From DASZUK01 sp963844575 (GTDB taxonomy: Bacteria; Actinomycetota; Acidimicrobiia; Acidimicrobiales; RAAP-2), in contig CAWJOU010000005.1 in NCBI GenBank assembly GCA_963844575.1, forward strand, positions 3,348,001-3,412,000: DNA of 64,000 nucleotides, read 5' to 3'. This document shows, one piece after another, positions 12,289 through 21,301 of the stretch (positions are counted from its first letter, which is position 1; each line of letters starts with the position of its first letter). The notes below the pieces were generated by a model, which saw only the letters and a program-made list of their open reading frames with translations, made no database searches and was not told where the DNA came from. Position numbers and translations under genes: made by a program.

Positions 12289-13482
12289 GTGGCGTCAGCC
12301 GGCTCCCCACCGCGACCGACCGAGCCAGCGCCCGGCCTTGGGCCTGGGGGTGGGGCCCGACGGTGGCTCGGCCGGGCCGTCCTCGCCGCCGGCGCGGGTG
12401 CGGCCGTCGTCGCCGCGGTCCTCGCGCCGGCGGACGCCGGCGCGGCCGCCCGCCAGGATTGGACCCCGTTCGTGCTCGTCAGCGGCCTCTTGCTGCTCGG
12501 CCTGGTCGCCCGGGACGACGGCCTGTTCGACGCGGCCGGTGACCTCATGGCCCGGACGGCGGCCGGTAGCCGCTCGCTCTTCGCCGCGTCCGCCGTCCTG
12601 GTGGCAGTGGTGACGGCGGTGCTGAACCTCGACACCGCGGTCGTCTTCCTCACGCCGGTTCTCGTCGTGGCCGCCCGCCGACGCGGCAGCGACGACGTGC
12701 CGTTCCTCTACCTCGCCGTCTTCCTGGCCAACGGCGCGTCCCTGCTCCTCCCCGGCTCCAACCTGACCAACCTCATCGTCCTCGGCGGCACGCACCAGTC
12801 GGGTCGGGCCTTCGCGGCCGGCATGCTGCCGGCGTGGATCGCCGCGTCGGTCGCCGTTCCGGCGGTCCTGGCCGTCGCCTTCCGGCGCCACCTGCGGGCG
12901 AGCGGACCGCGACCCGACCGCGGCGAGCCACCGCGGCTCGGCGTCGGGCTGGCCGGCGTCGGCGTCGGCGCCGCCGTCACCCTCGCCCTCAGCGGCGCCG
13001 CGATGGCCGTCGTCGTGCTCGGCCTCGGCGCGGCGGCGGTCGCCGTCCGCCTCGCGCAACGTCGCCTCGTCCCGGCCGCGCTCTCGTCGACCGTCGACGT
13101 GCCCGTCCTGGCCGGCCTCTTCGGCCTGGCCGTCGGTCTCGGTGCGCTCGGCCGAGCGTGGTCCGGGCCGGAATGGCTGCTCGCCCACGCGTCGTCGTGG
13201 CAGCAGGCGGCCATCGGCGCGGTCACCAGCGTCCTGTGCAACAACCTGCCGGCCGCCTCGTTGCTGGCCGCCCGGACCGTGCCCGACCCGAAGGCACTGC
13301 TCGTCGGCCTCAACCTCGGCCCCAACCTGGCCGTGACCGGCGCGCTGTCCGCCGTCTTGTGGTTCGGGGTGTCGCGGCCACTCGGCTGCCGGCCGTCCGC
13401 CGCCCGCTACTCCCGGCTGGGCCTTGTCGTCGTGCCGATCTCGATGGCCGCCGCGCTGGGCGCGCTGGCTCTCTTCCACTGA
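12289..13482 (+). CDS. SLC13/ArsB-type transporter-like permease
   Basis: Polytopic membrane protein of 397 aa with about ten hydrophobic segments. It resembles the ArsB/CitMHS ion-transporter superfamily: ASAVLVAVVTAVLNLDTAVVFLTPVLV is the duplicated re-entrant-loop signature of this fold, and LLPGSNLTNLIVLGG and CNNLPAASLL form the equivalent loop of the second half. The substrate is unknown (arsenite, a carboxylate or another anion). No arsenic genes are adjacent. The start is GTG 12289, 11 bp after the epimerase stop, with GGCGGAC just before it. Its 3' end lies in a 19-bp tandem duplication. Confidence 0.75.
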   Translation: MASAGSPPRPTEPAPGLGPGGGARRWLGRAVLAAGAGAAVVAAVLAPADAGAAARQDWTPFVLVSGLLLLGLVARDDGLFDAAGDLMARTAAGSRSLFAASAVLVAVVTAVLNLDTAVVFLTPVLVVAARRRGSDDVPFLYLAVFLANGASLLLPGSNLTNLIVLGGTHQSGRAFAAGMLPAWIAASVAVPAVLAVAFRRHLRASGPRPDRGEPPRLGVGLAGVGVGAAVTLALSGAAMAVVVLGLGAAAVAVRLAQRRLVPAALSSTVDVPVLAGLFGLAVGLGALGRAWSGPEWLLAHASSWQQAAIGAVTSVLCNNLPAASLLAARTVPDPKALLVGLNLGPNLAVTGALSAVLWFGVSRPLGCRPSAARYSRLGLVVVPISMAAALGALALFH

Positions 13483-13510
13483 GCGGTCGGGCTTCCACTG
13501 ACCTGTCGGG
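13473..13510. repeat. 19-bp tandem duplication over the permease stop
   Basis: CTTCCACTGAGCGGTCGGG (13473-13491) is followed directly by CTTCCACTGACCTGTCGGG (13492-13510). The first copy contains the TGA of the permease gene. A 6-bp hairpin CTGACC/GGTCAG (13498-13514) lies across the second copy. Confidence 0.8.
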
Positions 13511-13522
13511 TCAGCGGGCCGG

Positions 13523-13556
13523 TCAGCTCAGGCGACCGGTCGGCTCAGGCGTTGGG
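13523..13556. repeat. 17-bp tandem duplication over the DMT transporter stop
   Basis: TCAGCTCAGGCGACCGG (13523-13539) and TCGGCTCAGGCGTTGGG (13540-13556) are adjacent imperfect copies. The second holds the stop codon (TCA 13545-13547, read on minus) of the DMT transporter gene. Confidence 0.7.
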
Positions 13557-14483
13557 CTGCACGGTCGGATCGAGACCCTCGGGGGCGCGCCGGTGGCGCG
13601 AACGTGCCGACAACAGTTCGCTGGTCGCCGGATCCTCGCCCTTCACGCCGCTGACCAGCGGCGAGTGGCAGAGCGTGATCGCCCCGCCGAACAGGACGAG
13701 CAGCGACAGCGCTTCCAGCGGGCCCCACGCGCCGGCCGTCCGCAGGTTGTCGCCGAAGAGGTTGATCCCGATGAGGATGCTGGCCAGCGGGTCGACGAGG
13801 ACCAGGGTCGACTGCGAGGCGGCGATCGGACCGGCGTGGTACGCGTTCTGCGTCAGGAAGACGGCCAGCAGCCCGGAGACGGCCAGGCCGTACGTCTGCC
13901 AGTGGCGGAACACCGACACCCAGTCGTTGGCGACGAAGCCGGTGACGATCTTCGTGAGCGCGGCCGTGAACGCGAACGCCACGGCCGCGGCCGCCCCGAA
14001 CATGGCCGACCGCCACCAGCGCGGGCCCCGGAAGGCCAGGGCGACCGTGATGACGATGACGGCCAGGCACGACCCACCGACCTCAGCCCACTCGGCCGGC
14101 CCCGGGACGAGGTCACCACCCTTCGGCGCGGCGAAGAGGAGGAAGCCGGCCAGCCCGGCCGCGGCCGCGCCGGCCCCGAGCCACTCCCGCCAACCGACCG
14201 TGAACCGGAACCACGTGCCGAGAATGAGGACCAGGAAGAGCAGCTCCGTCGTCATGATCGGCTGTACTTCGGTGAGCCGCCCGAAGTGCAGCGCGATGGC
14301 TTGGAGGACGAACGACACCGTCATCAGCCCGAAGCCGGCCAGCCAGATCCCCCGGCGCAGCGCGTGGGTCATCAGGCTCAGCCGCATCGTGTCCCCGGCC
14401 GGCGCGTCCTCCACGCCCATGCGTTGCATGACGCTGGTCAGCGCGTTCGCCAGTGCGGCCGCCAGGGCTAGGAGGTAGACCAT
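13545..14483 (-). CDS. DMT-superfamily transporter (EamA/NIPA-like)
   Basis: Integral membrane protein of 312 aa with about nine to ten hydrophobic helices and a short basic C-terminal tail. The first helix (VYLLALAAALANALTSVMQRMG) and the LHFGRLTEVQPIMTTELLFLVL segment match the drug/metabolite transporter superfamily, NIPA-like branch. The substrate is unknown. ATG 14483 begins the membrane segment directly. A TAGAAT -10 hexamer on minus (14500-14495) lies 11 bases upstream. It is separated by 106 bp from the upstream rnhB end and convergent with the permease gene. Confidence 0.82.
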   Translation of the reverse strand: MVYLLALAAALANALTSVMQRMGVEDAPAGDTMRLSLMTHALRRGIWLAGFGLMTVSFVLQAIALHFGRLTEVQPIMTTELLFLVLILGTWFRFTVGWREWLGAGAAAAGLAGFLLFAAPKGGDLVPGPAEWAEVGGSCLAVIVITVALAFRGPRWWRSAMFGAAAAVAFAFTAALTKIVTGFVANDWVSVFRHWQTYGLAVSGLLAVFLTQNAYHAGPIAASQSTLVLVDPLASILIGINLFGDNLRTAGAWGPLEALSLLVLFGGAITLCHSPLVSGVKGEDPATSELLSARSRHRRAPEGLDPTVQPNA

Positions 14484-14500
14484 GAGATCGGCTCATTCTA
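14484..14500 (-). promoter_or_regulatory. -10 for the DMT transporter
   Basis: TAGAAT (14500-14495 on minus) lies 11 nt before ATG 14483, giving a leader of only a few bases at most. No convincing -35 was found. Confidence 0.5.
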
Positions 14501-14589
14501 CGTGGCCGTCGTCGATAAAAGCCGTTCCGTCTCTCGGAGCCCACCCCCGGACCGCCCCGGCGCCGGCCCGGGCCCGGCTGGCGCCGTGT

Positions 14590-15339
14590 TCAGCGCCAGG
14601 GCAGATCGGCGACGAACGCCCAGCTCCGCCGGTGGATCGACGACAGGCCGTAGCCGCGCAGCGCGGTTTGGTGCACCATCGACGGGTAGCCCTTGTTCCG
14701 CTCGAACGCGTACGCCGGGAAGTGCCCCGCCTCCTCCCGCATCAGCCGGTCACGGACGACCTTCGCCAGCACCGACGCGGCCGCGACCGACGCGCAACGG
14801 GCGTCGCCGTCGACCACCGGCACGACCGTCGACGGGCTCGTCACCGGCGGCAGCTCCGGCTCGGCCATCGCCCCGGCGCCGTCCAACCCGGGCAGCGCCG
14901 GTTGGTCGTGACCAACGACCCCGTCCACCGGCGGCTTCGGCGGTCGGGCCCGCAGCAGGTCGTGCGGTCCGTCGACCAGCACCGCGTCCGGTTGGATCTC
15001 CAGGGCGGCCAGCGCCCGGTAGGCGGCGATCCGCAACGCGGCCGTCATGCCCCACCGGTCGCACTCCGCCGGGCTGGCGTGCCCGACCGCGCCGTCGACG
15101 CACCAGGCCGCGATCTCGTCGAACACCGACTCCCGGCGGTCCTCGGCCAGCAGCTTCGAGTCCCGCAGCCAAAGGGGCAACGACCGGGTCGTCACGCCTT
15201 GCCGTACGACGGCCACCCCGACGCTCACCGGGCCGGCCCACGCCCCCCGGCCGACCTCGTCGAGGCCGGCCACCCAGTGGTGGCCGGCCCGCCAGAGCCG
15301 CCGTTCCTCGTCCAGGCTGGGCCGCGGTGACGGCGTCAA
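14590..15339 (-). CDS. rnhB: ribonuclease HII
   Basis: RNase HII, 249 aa, removes RNA from RNA-DNA hybrids and single ribonucleotides from DNA. The acidic catalytic residues are in VAGLDEVGRGAWAGP (Asp27, Glu28), in VLVDGPHDLL, and in ASVLAKVVRDRLM. An internal Pro/Gly-rich insertion (PPVDGVVGHDQPALPGLDG) makes it slightly longer than most bacterial RnhB proteins. The start is TTG 15339, which overlaps the rpiB stop in a TTGA quadruplet. No other in-frame start lies between the rpiB end and the first conserved motif. Translational coupling with rpiB is likely. Confidence 0.92.
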   Translation of the reverse strand: MTPSPRPSLDEERRLWRAGHHWVAGLDEVGRGAWAGPVSVGVAVVRQGVTTRSLPLWLRDSKLLAEDRRESVFDEIAAWCVDGAVGHASPAECDRWGMTAALRIAAYRALAALEIQPDAVLVDGPHDLLRARPPKPPVDGVVGHDQPALPGLDGAGAMAEPELPPVTSPSTVVPVVDGDARCASVAAASVLAKVVRDRLMREEAGHFPAYAFERNKGYPSMVHQTALRGYGLSSIHRRSWAFVADLPWR

Positions 15340-15752
15340 CGGGGCCGCTCGAGCCGGGCGACGAGCGCGTCCTCGGCGTCGTCGACCTCGGTCGACAAGA
15401 ACGCGTCGAGCATCTCCGCCGCCACCGTCGCCGTCGTCAGGCGGAGGCCGAACGCGAGCACGTTGGCGTCGTTCCACCGCCGGGCTCCCGTCGCCGTCCA
15501 CGCGTCCGTGCAGAGCGCGGCCCGGACGCCCGGGACCTTGTTGGCGGCGATCGCCACGCCGGTCCCCGTCGTGCAGACGACGACGCCGCGATCGGTCTGG
15601 CCGGACGCCACCGCCTCGCCGACCGCCCGGCCGACGTCCGGCCAGTCGATCCCGTCGGCCACCACCGTCACGTCGTGGCCGGCCGCCCGCAGGTCGGCCA
15701 CCACCCCCGCCGTCAGTGCCGTCCGCTCGTCCGTGCCGAACGCGATCCGCAT
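15336..15752 (-). CDS. rpiB: RpiB/LacAB-family sugar-phosphate isomerase
   Basis: Ribose-5-phosphate isomerase B family, 138 aa, interconverts ribose 5-phosphate and ribulose 5-phosphate. The catalytic Cys is in GVVVCTTGTGVAIAANK (Cys60), and ARRWNDANVLAFGLRL is the phosphate-binding region. The first residues (MRIAFGTDER) lack the usual SDHAG motif, with GTDER in its place, so the substrate may differ from ribose 5-phosphate. TAGCGT on the minus strand lies 8 bases before the ATG, indicating a leaderless transcript that continues into rnhB. Confidence 0.88.
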   Translation of the reverse strand: MRIAFGTDERTALTAGVVADLRAAGHDVTVVADGIDWPDVGRAVGEAVASGQTDRGVVVCTTGTGVAIAANKVPGVRAALCTDAWTATGARRWNDANVLAFGLRLTTATVAAEMLDAFLSTEVDDAEDALVARLERPR

Positions 15753-15766
15753 CGACCCGCACGCTA
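15753..15766 (-). promoter_or_regulatory. leaderless -10 for rpiB-rnhB
   Basis: GGTAGCGT on minus with TAGCGT at 15766-15761, then 8 nt, then ATG 15752. The same octamer GGTAGCGT occurs before the starts at 10536 and 31712 and upstream of dxs. Confidence 0.6.
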
Positions 15767-15811
15767 CCGGCCGCTCGACCCGTCAGGCCCGGCGGCGCTC
15801 GGTCGGCCCCG

Positions 15812-17374
15812 TCAGGGCCGCCGTAGCGCCGCCCGTTGCACCTTGCCCATCGCGTTGCGGGGCAGCGCGTCGACCAGGTGCACCTCCCGCGGTCGCTTGT
15901 ACGGGGCCAACCGGGCCGCCGCGAACTCGGCCAGCGCGGCGACCCGCACTGACGCGGTGGCCGGGACGACCCAGGCGACGACGGTCTCGCCCCACTCCTC
16001 CGACGGCACGCCGACGACGGCCACCTCCGCCACCGCCGGGTGGCCGAGTAGGACGTCCTCGACCTCGGCCGGGTAGACGTTGTAGCCGCCGCTGATGATC
16101 AGGTCGGTCTGCCGTCCCCGCACCGTCAGGTAGCCGTCCGTGTCTTCAGTGACCACGTCGCCCGTCCGGAACCAGCCGCCGTCGAACGCCGCGTCGGTCG
16201 CCGCCGGCCGCTCCCAGTAGCCGCCGAAGACCGACGGCCCGCGCACGAGCAGGCCGCCGTCGGCGCCGTCCGTACGAACCTCGACCCCGGGCAGTGGGAA
16301 CCCGACCGTCCCCGGACGACGCTCGCCGTCGTACGGGTTCGAGACCGTCAAGAGCGTCTCGGTCATGCCGTAGCGCTCGAGGATCGCCACCCCCGCGTCG
16401 GCCCGCACCCGTTCCCACAACGCCGCCGGCAGTGGCGCCGAACCGGAGACGCACAGTCGGAGCCGGGCCAGCTCGGCCACCCGCCCGGACTCGGCCAGCC
16501 GGCGGTACATCGTCGGCACGCCGAAGAACAGCGTCCCGCCGTGCCGCTCGGCCGCGTCGAGGACGCCGTCCGCCGAGAACCCGTCGAGGACGACCGCCGA
16601 CGCCCCGGTTGCCAGCGTCCCGAACAGCCCAGCGCACAGCCCGTGGACGTGGAACAGCGGGAGGGCCAGCACGAGCCGGTCGTCCGGTGACCACCGCCAC
16701 GCGCTCGCCACCGCCCGCACGCCGGCCAACAGGTTCGCGTGCGTCAGCACCGCCCCTTTCGGCGCGCCGGTCGTCCCCGACGTGAAGACGATCATCGCCG
16801 CGTCGTCCGGGCCCGACCGGTCGAGCATCAGGGCCGCCGCGGACCGGCCGCCGGTCCGTCCGGGACCCATCTGATCGTCCGCCGGGGCCACCCACCCGGC
16901 GACTGCGGCCGGCGAGAGGTCGGGGAAGACCACGGCGGTACCCACCGACGCCGATGCCGCCGCCACCCACGCCGCCGGCTCCGGGCGGTCGACGATCGCC
17001 ACCGCCGGGCGGACGTCGCCGACGACGTGGGCCAGCTCCCGCTCCGTGTACGCCGAGTTGACCGGCACGACGACCGCGCCGAGCCGCAACGCGCCGACGC
17101 AGGCGACGATGGCGTCGAGCGACGTCGCCGTCGACCACACCACCCGCTCGCCCGGCCCGAGCCCCGCCGCGGCGAGCCGGCCCGCCGCCGACCGCGTCCG
17201 TTCCTCCAGCGCGCCCGCCGTGCACCACGTCCCGCCGACGTGGACGACCCGGCGCGCCGGCTCCGCCGCCCAGTGCGCCACCCAGACCGCCGGCAGGCTG
17301 CCCCCGGCCACCAGGTCCGCCGCGGTCAGCGTGACGCCGGGCGCCAGGTGACGGGCCCACTCCTCCGCGGTCAC
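15812..17374 (-). CDS. AMP-forming acyl-CoA synthetase, MatB-like
   Basis: ANL-superfamily adenylating enzyme of 520 aa that makes an acyl-CoA from a carboxylate, ATP and CoA. P-loop MIVFTSGTTGAPKGAVLTH, A5 motif LERYGMTETLLTVSNPYDGERRPG, A7 GGWFRTGDV, A8 GRQTDLIISGGYNVYPAEVE and A10 lysine PRNAMGKVQRA are all present. The A5 stretch YGMTETxxxVSNPYDGERRPG and GFPLPGVEVR are typical of malonyl/methylmalonyl-CoA synthetases, so malonate is the favoured substrate, not proven. GTG 17374 is chosen because TACCAT ends 6 bases before it on minus, a leaderless promoter. It is divergent from the alpha-mannosidase. Confidence 0.85.
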   Translation of the reverse strand: MTAEEWARHLAPGVTLTAADLVAGGSLPAVWVAHWAAEPARRVVHVGGTWCTAGALEERTRSAAGRLAAAGLGPGERVVWSTATSLDAIVACVGALRLGAVVVPVNSAYTERELAHVVGDVRPAVAIVDRPEPAAWVAAASASVGTAVVFPDLSPAAVAGWVAPADDQMGPGRTGGRSAAALMLDRSGPDDAAMIVFTSGTTGAPKGAVLTHANLLAGVRAVASAWRWSPDDRLVLALPLFHVHGLCAGLFGTLATGASAVVLDGFSADGVLDAAERHGGTLFFGVPTMYRRLAESGRVAELARLRLCVSGSAPLPAALWERVRADAGVAILERYGMTETLLTVSNPYDGERRPGTVGFPLPGVEVRTDGADGGLLVRGPSVFGGYWERPAATDAAFDGGWFRTGDVVTEDTDGYLTVRGRQTDLIISGGYNVYPAEVEDVLLGHPAVAEVAVVGVPSEEWGETVVAWVVPATASVRVAALAEFAAARLAPYKRPREVHLVDALPRNAMGKVQRAALRRP

Positions 17375-17386
17375 CGCGGCATGGTA
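17375..17386 (-). promoter_or_regulatory. leaderless -10 for the MatB-like gene
   Basis: TACCAT (17386-17381 on minus), 6-nt gap, GTG 17374. Confidence 0.6.
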
Positions 17387-17448
17387 GCGGTGAGCCGCTC
17401 CGGGCCGCTGGGTAGCGGTCGTGCTTCTCGGTGGCGCTGTCCCGGTCG

Positions 17449-17460
17449 TAACCTGACCCG
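17449..17460 (+). promoter_or_regulatory. leaderless -10 for the alpha-mannosidase
   Basis: TAACCT (17449-17454), 6-nt gap, ATG 17461. No ribosome-binding site is present. Confidence 0.6.
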
Positions 17461-20226
17461 ATGAGCCCGCGCCGAGTCGCCGTCGTCCCCCACACCCACT
17501 GGGACCGGGAGTGGTACGAGCCGTTCCAGACGTTCCGACTGCACCTCGTCGACGCCCTCGACACCCTGCTGCCGCTGATGGAGACCGACACCGCCTACGC
17601 CCGCTTCCTGCTCGACGGCCAGATGGCCGTCGTCGACGACTACCTCGAGATCCGCCCCGACGCCGAGGAGCGTATCCGGGCGCTCGCCGCGGCCGGCCGG
17701 CTGACGATGGGGCCGTGGTACATCCTGATGGACGAGTTCCTCGTCTCCGGCGAGACGATCGTCCGCGACCTCCAGATGGGCATGGCCCGCGGCGCCGCCT
17801 TCGGCGGCGCGATGGACGTCGGCTACCTGCCCGACATGTTCGGCCACGTCGCCCAGATGCCCCAGATCCTCCGGCTCGCCGGGCTGACCCACACCGTCGT
17901 CTGGCGCGGCGTGCCCGCACAGGTCACCAAGACCGGCTTCTGGTGGGAGGCCCCCGACGGCTCGACCGTCCGGGCCGAGTACCTGCCCGTCGGCTACGGC
18001 AACGGCGCCGTCCTGCCCGACGACGCCAAGGCCCTCGTCCGCCGCGTCGCCGACCACGAGCAGGAGATCGGCTCGTTCCTCCTCGACGACCTGCTGCTGA
18101 TGAACGGCTCCGACCACCTCGACCCCCAGCCGTGGCTCGGTCGCGTCGTCGCCGAGGCCAACGCCATCCAGGACGACTACGTCTTCGAGATCACGTCGCT
18201 GCCGGAGTACCTCGCCGACGCGCCGACCGACGGTCTGGAGCACTGGAAGGGCGAGCTGCGGTCCGGCGCCCGGGCCAACCTGCTCATGGGGGTGACCTCC
18301 AACCGGGTCGACGTCAAGCGGGCCGCCGGCGCCACCGAGCGGGCCCTCGAACGGCGGGCCGAGCCGTACGCCGCCCTCTTCCAGCCGGCCGACACGTGGC
18401 CGGCCCGGCTGCTCGATCTCGCCTGGCTCGACGTCGTCCGCAACGCCGCCCACGACTCGATCTGCGCCTGCTCCGTCGACGACGTCGTCGACGCCGTCCT
18501 CCACCGCTTCGCCGAAGCCCGGCAGATCGCCGACGGCATCGCCGGCCGCGCCCTGAAGACCCTCGGCCAGTCGATGGCCGAGCCCGGGTCCGTCGTCGTC
18601 AACCCGTCCGCCCACGCCCGCCGCGGCATGGTCGAGCTCGTCGTCGGCGCCGAGCTCCCCCCCGGTGACGACGTCCAGGTGCTCTCCGAGCGGATGGGCC
18701 TCCCCGGGCAGATGACCCTCGACGCCAACACCGTCCGCACCGTCCTCGGCATGCTGCAGGGCCCGAAGATCGACAACGACGCCTGGGTCCACGACGTCCG
18801 CATCGACGAGGACGAGACCGGCATCGACCTCACCGTCGCCATCGGCCCCGACGAGCGGCCCGGCGTCGCCATCGCCGAGGCCAAGCAGGATCTCTACACC
18901 CGCCTCGGCGCCCGGCCGGACGTGATGGTCCGTGTCCGCCTCGACCAGCCGCCCATCCGGCGCATCGCTGCCCGCGTCGCCGACGTCCCCGGCTTCGGCT
19001 GGCGGTCGTTCACCCCCGCCCCGCTCGCCCACCCCGTCACCGTCACCGTCGGCGACGCGGACGGCGACACCGTCGGCACTGCGCCCGAGGGTGCCGTCGG
19101 CACTGCGCCCGAGGGCGCCGTCGTGCTCGCCAACGGGCTCGTCACCGTCGTCGTCGACCCGACCGACGGCACGTTCGCCGTCGACGGTCTCGCCGGCTTC
19201 GGCCGGCTCGTCGACAGCGGCGACCTCGGCGACTCGTACAACTACTCGCCGCCGCGGCGCGACGCCGCCGTCGACACGCCCGAAACCGTGACCGTCACCA
19301 TCGGCGACCGCGGGCCCGTCCGGGCCACCGCCGTCGTCACCGCCACCTACCGCTGGCCCGACCACGTCGACGGCACCTCCCAAGCCCGCGTCGGCGACCA
19401 CCTCGTCGACCTGACGACGACCATCGACGTCCGCGCCGACGAGCCGACCGTCCGCGTCTCGACCGCCTTCGTCAACCCCTCTCGCGACCATCGCCTGCGC
19501 GTCCACCTACCGCTCCCCGAGCCGGCCACCGAGTCCGAGGCCGAATGCGCGTTCACCACCGTTCGCCGCGGCCTGACCGCCGAAGGCCGTCCCGACGAGC
19601 TCGGCCTTCCGACGTTTCCGTCCCGACGCTTCGTCCGCGCCGGCGGCCTCACCGTCGTCCACGACGGCGTCGCCGAGTACGAGCTCGTCGACATCACCAG
19701 CGGAGCCGGTGCAGACGGTGGAGCCGGTGCAGATGGCGAAGGCGGCGACGAGCCCGTGGCCCACGCGCTCGCCCTGACCCTGCTCCGGTCCACCGGGATG
19801 CTGTCCCGGCTCGGCATGGCCTACCGGCCGTTCCCCGCCGGTCCGCTCACCCCGGTCGACGGGTTGCAGCTCGTCGGGCGACGCATCGAGGCCCGGTACG
19901 CGGTGGCCGTCGGTCCCGTCGACCCGTGGACGCTGGCCGACGACGTCCTGTTGCCCCTCGAGGTCGTCGGCTCGCTCGGCGGCGGCTGGCGCCCCGCCCA
20001 CGGCAGCGCGCTCGACGTCGACGGGGCCGAGGTGACCGCGGTCCGCCGCGTGGCCGGGCAGTTGGAGGTCCGCGTCTTCAACCCGTCCCCGGAGACGACG
20101 ACCGTGACCCTCGGCGCCCGGGCCGGCTGGCTCGTCGACCTCCGCGGCCGGCCACTCGAGCCGATCGAAGGCCACTTCTCCCTGCGACCCCACGGCATCG
20201 CCACCGTCCGACTGAGCGGCGAATAA
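17461..20226 (+). CDS. GH38 alpha-mannosidase
   Basis: Glycoside hydrolase family 38 enzyme, 921 aa, releases alpha-linked mannose. The N-terminal catalytic domain has the zinc motif HTHWDREW (His13, Asp15) and the nucleophile/zinc Asp in YLPDMFGH (Asp125). The central helical part and large C-terminal beta domain (NGLVTVVVDPTDG, then the receptor-like region) are complete. No signal peptide is seen, so it is cytoplasmic and could recycle mannosyl glycans or mannosylglycerate. Two exact 8-residue units (VGTAPEGA/VGTAPEGA, DNA 19075-19122) show a recent in-frame duplication. ATG 17461 follows a TAACCT hexamer by 6 bases. The stop abuts the convergent gpsA stop with no spacer. Confidence 0.93.
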   Translation: MSPRRVAVVPHTHWDREWYEPFQTFRLHLVDALDTLLPLMETDTAYARFLLDGQMAVVDDYLEIRPDAEERIRALAAAGRLTMGPWYILMDEFLVSGETIVRDLQMGMARGAAFGGAMDVGYLPDMFGHVAQMPQILRLAGLTHTVVWRGVPAQVTKTGFWWEAPDGSTVRAEYLPVGYGNGAVLPDDAKALVRRVADHEQEIGSFLLDDLLLMNGSDHLDPQPWLGRVVAEANAIQDDYVFEITSLPEYLADAPTDGLEHWKGELRSGARANLLMGVTSNRVDVKRAAGATERALERRAEPYAALFQPADTWPARLLDLAWLDVVRNAAHDSICACSVDDVVDAVLHRFAEARQIADGIAGRALKTLGQSMAEPGSVVVNPSAHARRGMVELVVGAELPPGDDVQVLSERMGLPGQMTLDANTVRTVLGMLQGPKIDNDAWVHDVRIDEDETGIDLTVAIGPDERPGVAIAEAKQDLYTRLGARPDVMVRVRLDQPPIRRIAARVADVPGFGWRSFTPAPLAHPVTVTVGDADGDTVGTAPEGAVGTAPEGAVVLANGLVTVVVDPTDGTFAVDGLAGFGRLVDSGDLGDSYNYSPPRRDAAVDTPETVTVTIGDRGPVRATAVVTATYRWPDHVDGTSQARVGDHLVDLTTTIDVRADEPTVRVSTAFVNPSRDHRLRVHLPLPEPATESEAECAFTTVRRGLTAEGRPDELGLPTFPSRRFVRAGGLTVVHDGVAEYELVDITSGAGADGGAGADGEGGDEPVAHALALTLLRSTGMLSRLGMAYRPFPAGPLTPVDGLQLVGRRIEARYAVAVGPVDPWTLADDVLLPLEVVGSLGGGWRPAHGSALDVDGAEVTAVRRVAGQLEVRVFNPSPETTTVTLGARAGWLVDLRGRPLEPIEGHFSLRPHGIATVRLSGE
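19075..19122. repeat. 24-bp in-frame tandem duplication in the mannosidase
   Basis: Two 24-bp copies (19075-19098, 19099-19122) differ at one base (GGTGCC versus GGCGCC). They encode a duplicated GTAPEGAV unit in an inter-domain loop. Confidence 0.85.
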
Positions 20227-21249
20227 CTACGACAGGCCGCGGTGAAGGACGGCGTCCCACTCGGAACGAGCCGGACGCTCCATCAACGTCGCCAATGCCT
20301 CGGCCGGTGACGTCTCGCCCGCCACCAGCGCGGCCACCTGCTCGGCGATCGGCATCTCGACGCCGGCCGCCCGAGCCAGGTCGACCAGCGGACCGGCGGT
20401 CTTCACCCCCTCGGCCACCATGTGCATGCCCGAGAGGACGTCGTCCAACGACCGGCCACGGCCGAGCTCGAAGCCGACCGTCCGGTTCCGACTGGCCGGG
20501 CTGGTGCACGTGGCCAGCAGGTCGCCCACGCCGGCCAGCCCGCCGAACGTCAGCGTCTTGCCGCCGACCGCGATGCCGAGCCGGCCCTGCTCGGCCAGGC
20601 CGCGGGTGACGAGGACCGCCCGGGTGTTCTCCCCGAGGCCGAGGCCGTCGCAGATACCGGCCGCGATGGCCATCACGTTCTTGCTCGCTCCGGCGATCTC
20701 GCAACCGACGACATCCGTCCCCGTGTAGACGCGGAACGTCCGGCAGTGGAGCTGCGCTTGGACCTGCTCGGCCAACCGCTCGTCCTCCAGGGCGACCACC
20801 GTCGCCGCCGGCTGGCCCTCGGCCACCTCTCGGGCCAGGTTCGGCCCGCTCAGCACGCCGGCCGGGTGGCCGGGGAGCACCTGTTCGACGACCTCCGACA
20901 TCCGCAGGTTCGTCCCGACCTCGATGCCCTTGGTCAAGCTGACGACCGCCGCGCCGTCCGCGATGACCGGCGCCATCGCTTCGAGGACGCCGCGGAAGCC
21001 GTGCGACGGCACCGCGACGAGGACGATGCTCGCGCCGTCCACCGCGTCCGCCATCGACGCCGTCGGCCGTAGCAACCGCGGCAGCTCGATGCCCGGCAGG
21101 TAGCGAGCGTTCTCGTGGCTGGACGCGATGGCCTCGGCCAGCTCCGGCGAGCGGGCCCACAGCGCCGTCGGGCCCCGCGTCGCCAGGAGCGCGGCGACCG
21201 TCGTCCCCCACGAACCCGCTCCGACGACCGCGACGACCCCGTTCGACAT
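20227..21249 (-). CDS. gpsA: glycerol-3-phosphate dehydrogenase [NAD(P)+]
   Basis: Makes sn-glycerol 3-phosphate from dihydroxyacetone phosphate for phospholipid synthesis; 340 aa. The N-terminal Rossmann motif is VVGAGSWGTTVA, then LTKGIE, VLSGPNLAREVA, GCEIAGASKNVMAIAAG with the catalytic Lys, and GLAGVGDLLATCTSPASRNRTVG. TAGGCT lies 6 bases before the ATG on minus, so the message is probably leaderless. It is divergent from cofC, an arrangement also found in mycobacteria (gpsA beside fbiD), which supports the cofC assignment. Confidence 0.96.
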   Translation of the reverse strand: MSNGVVAVVGAGSWGTTVAALLATRGPTALWARSPELAEAIASSHENARYLPGIELPRLLRPTASMADAVDGASIVLVAVPSHGFRGVLEAMAPVIADGAAVVSLTKGIEVGTNLRMSEVVEQVLPGHPAGVLSGPNLAREVAEGQPAATVVALEDERLAEQVQAQLHCRTFRVYTGTDVVGCEIAGASKNVMAIAAGICDGLGLGENTRAVLVTRGLAEQGRLGIAVGGKTLTFGGLAGVGDLLATCTSPASRNRTVGFELGRGRSLDDVLSGMHMVAEGVKTAGPLVDLARAAGVEMPIAEQVAALVAGETSPAEALATLMERPARSEWDAVLHRGLS

Positions 21250-21261
21250 GGACGGAGCCTA
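21250..21261 (-). promoter_or_regulatory. leaderless -10 for gpsA
   Basis: TAGGCT (21261-21256 on minus), 6-nt gap, ATG 21249. Confidence 0.6.
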
Positions 21262-21289
21262 CGGCGGCGTGCCCAACCGGGGTGACCCG

Positions 21290-21301
21290 TACACTGGGCC
21301 C
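21290..21301 (+). promoter_or_regulatory. leaderless -10 for cofC
   Basis: TACACT (21290-21295), 6-nt gap, GTG 21302. This site fixes the cofC start. Confidence 0.6.

Noticed and set aside
17371..19506. Long minus-strand open frame opposite the mannosidase
   Set aside because: It is an antisense shadow: Asp/Gly/Val-rich without motifs, while the plus strand encodes an intact GH38.
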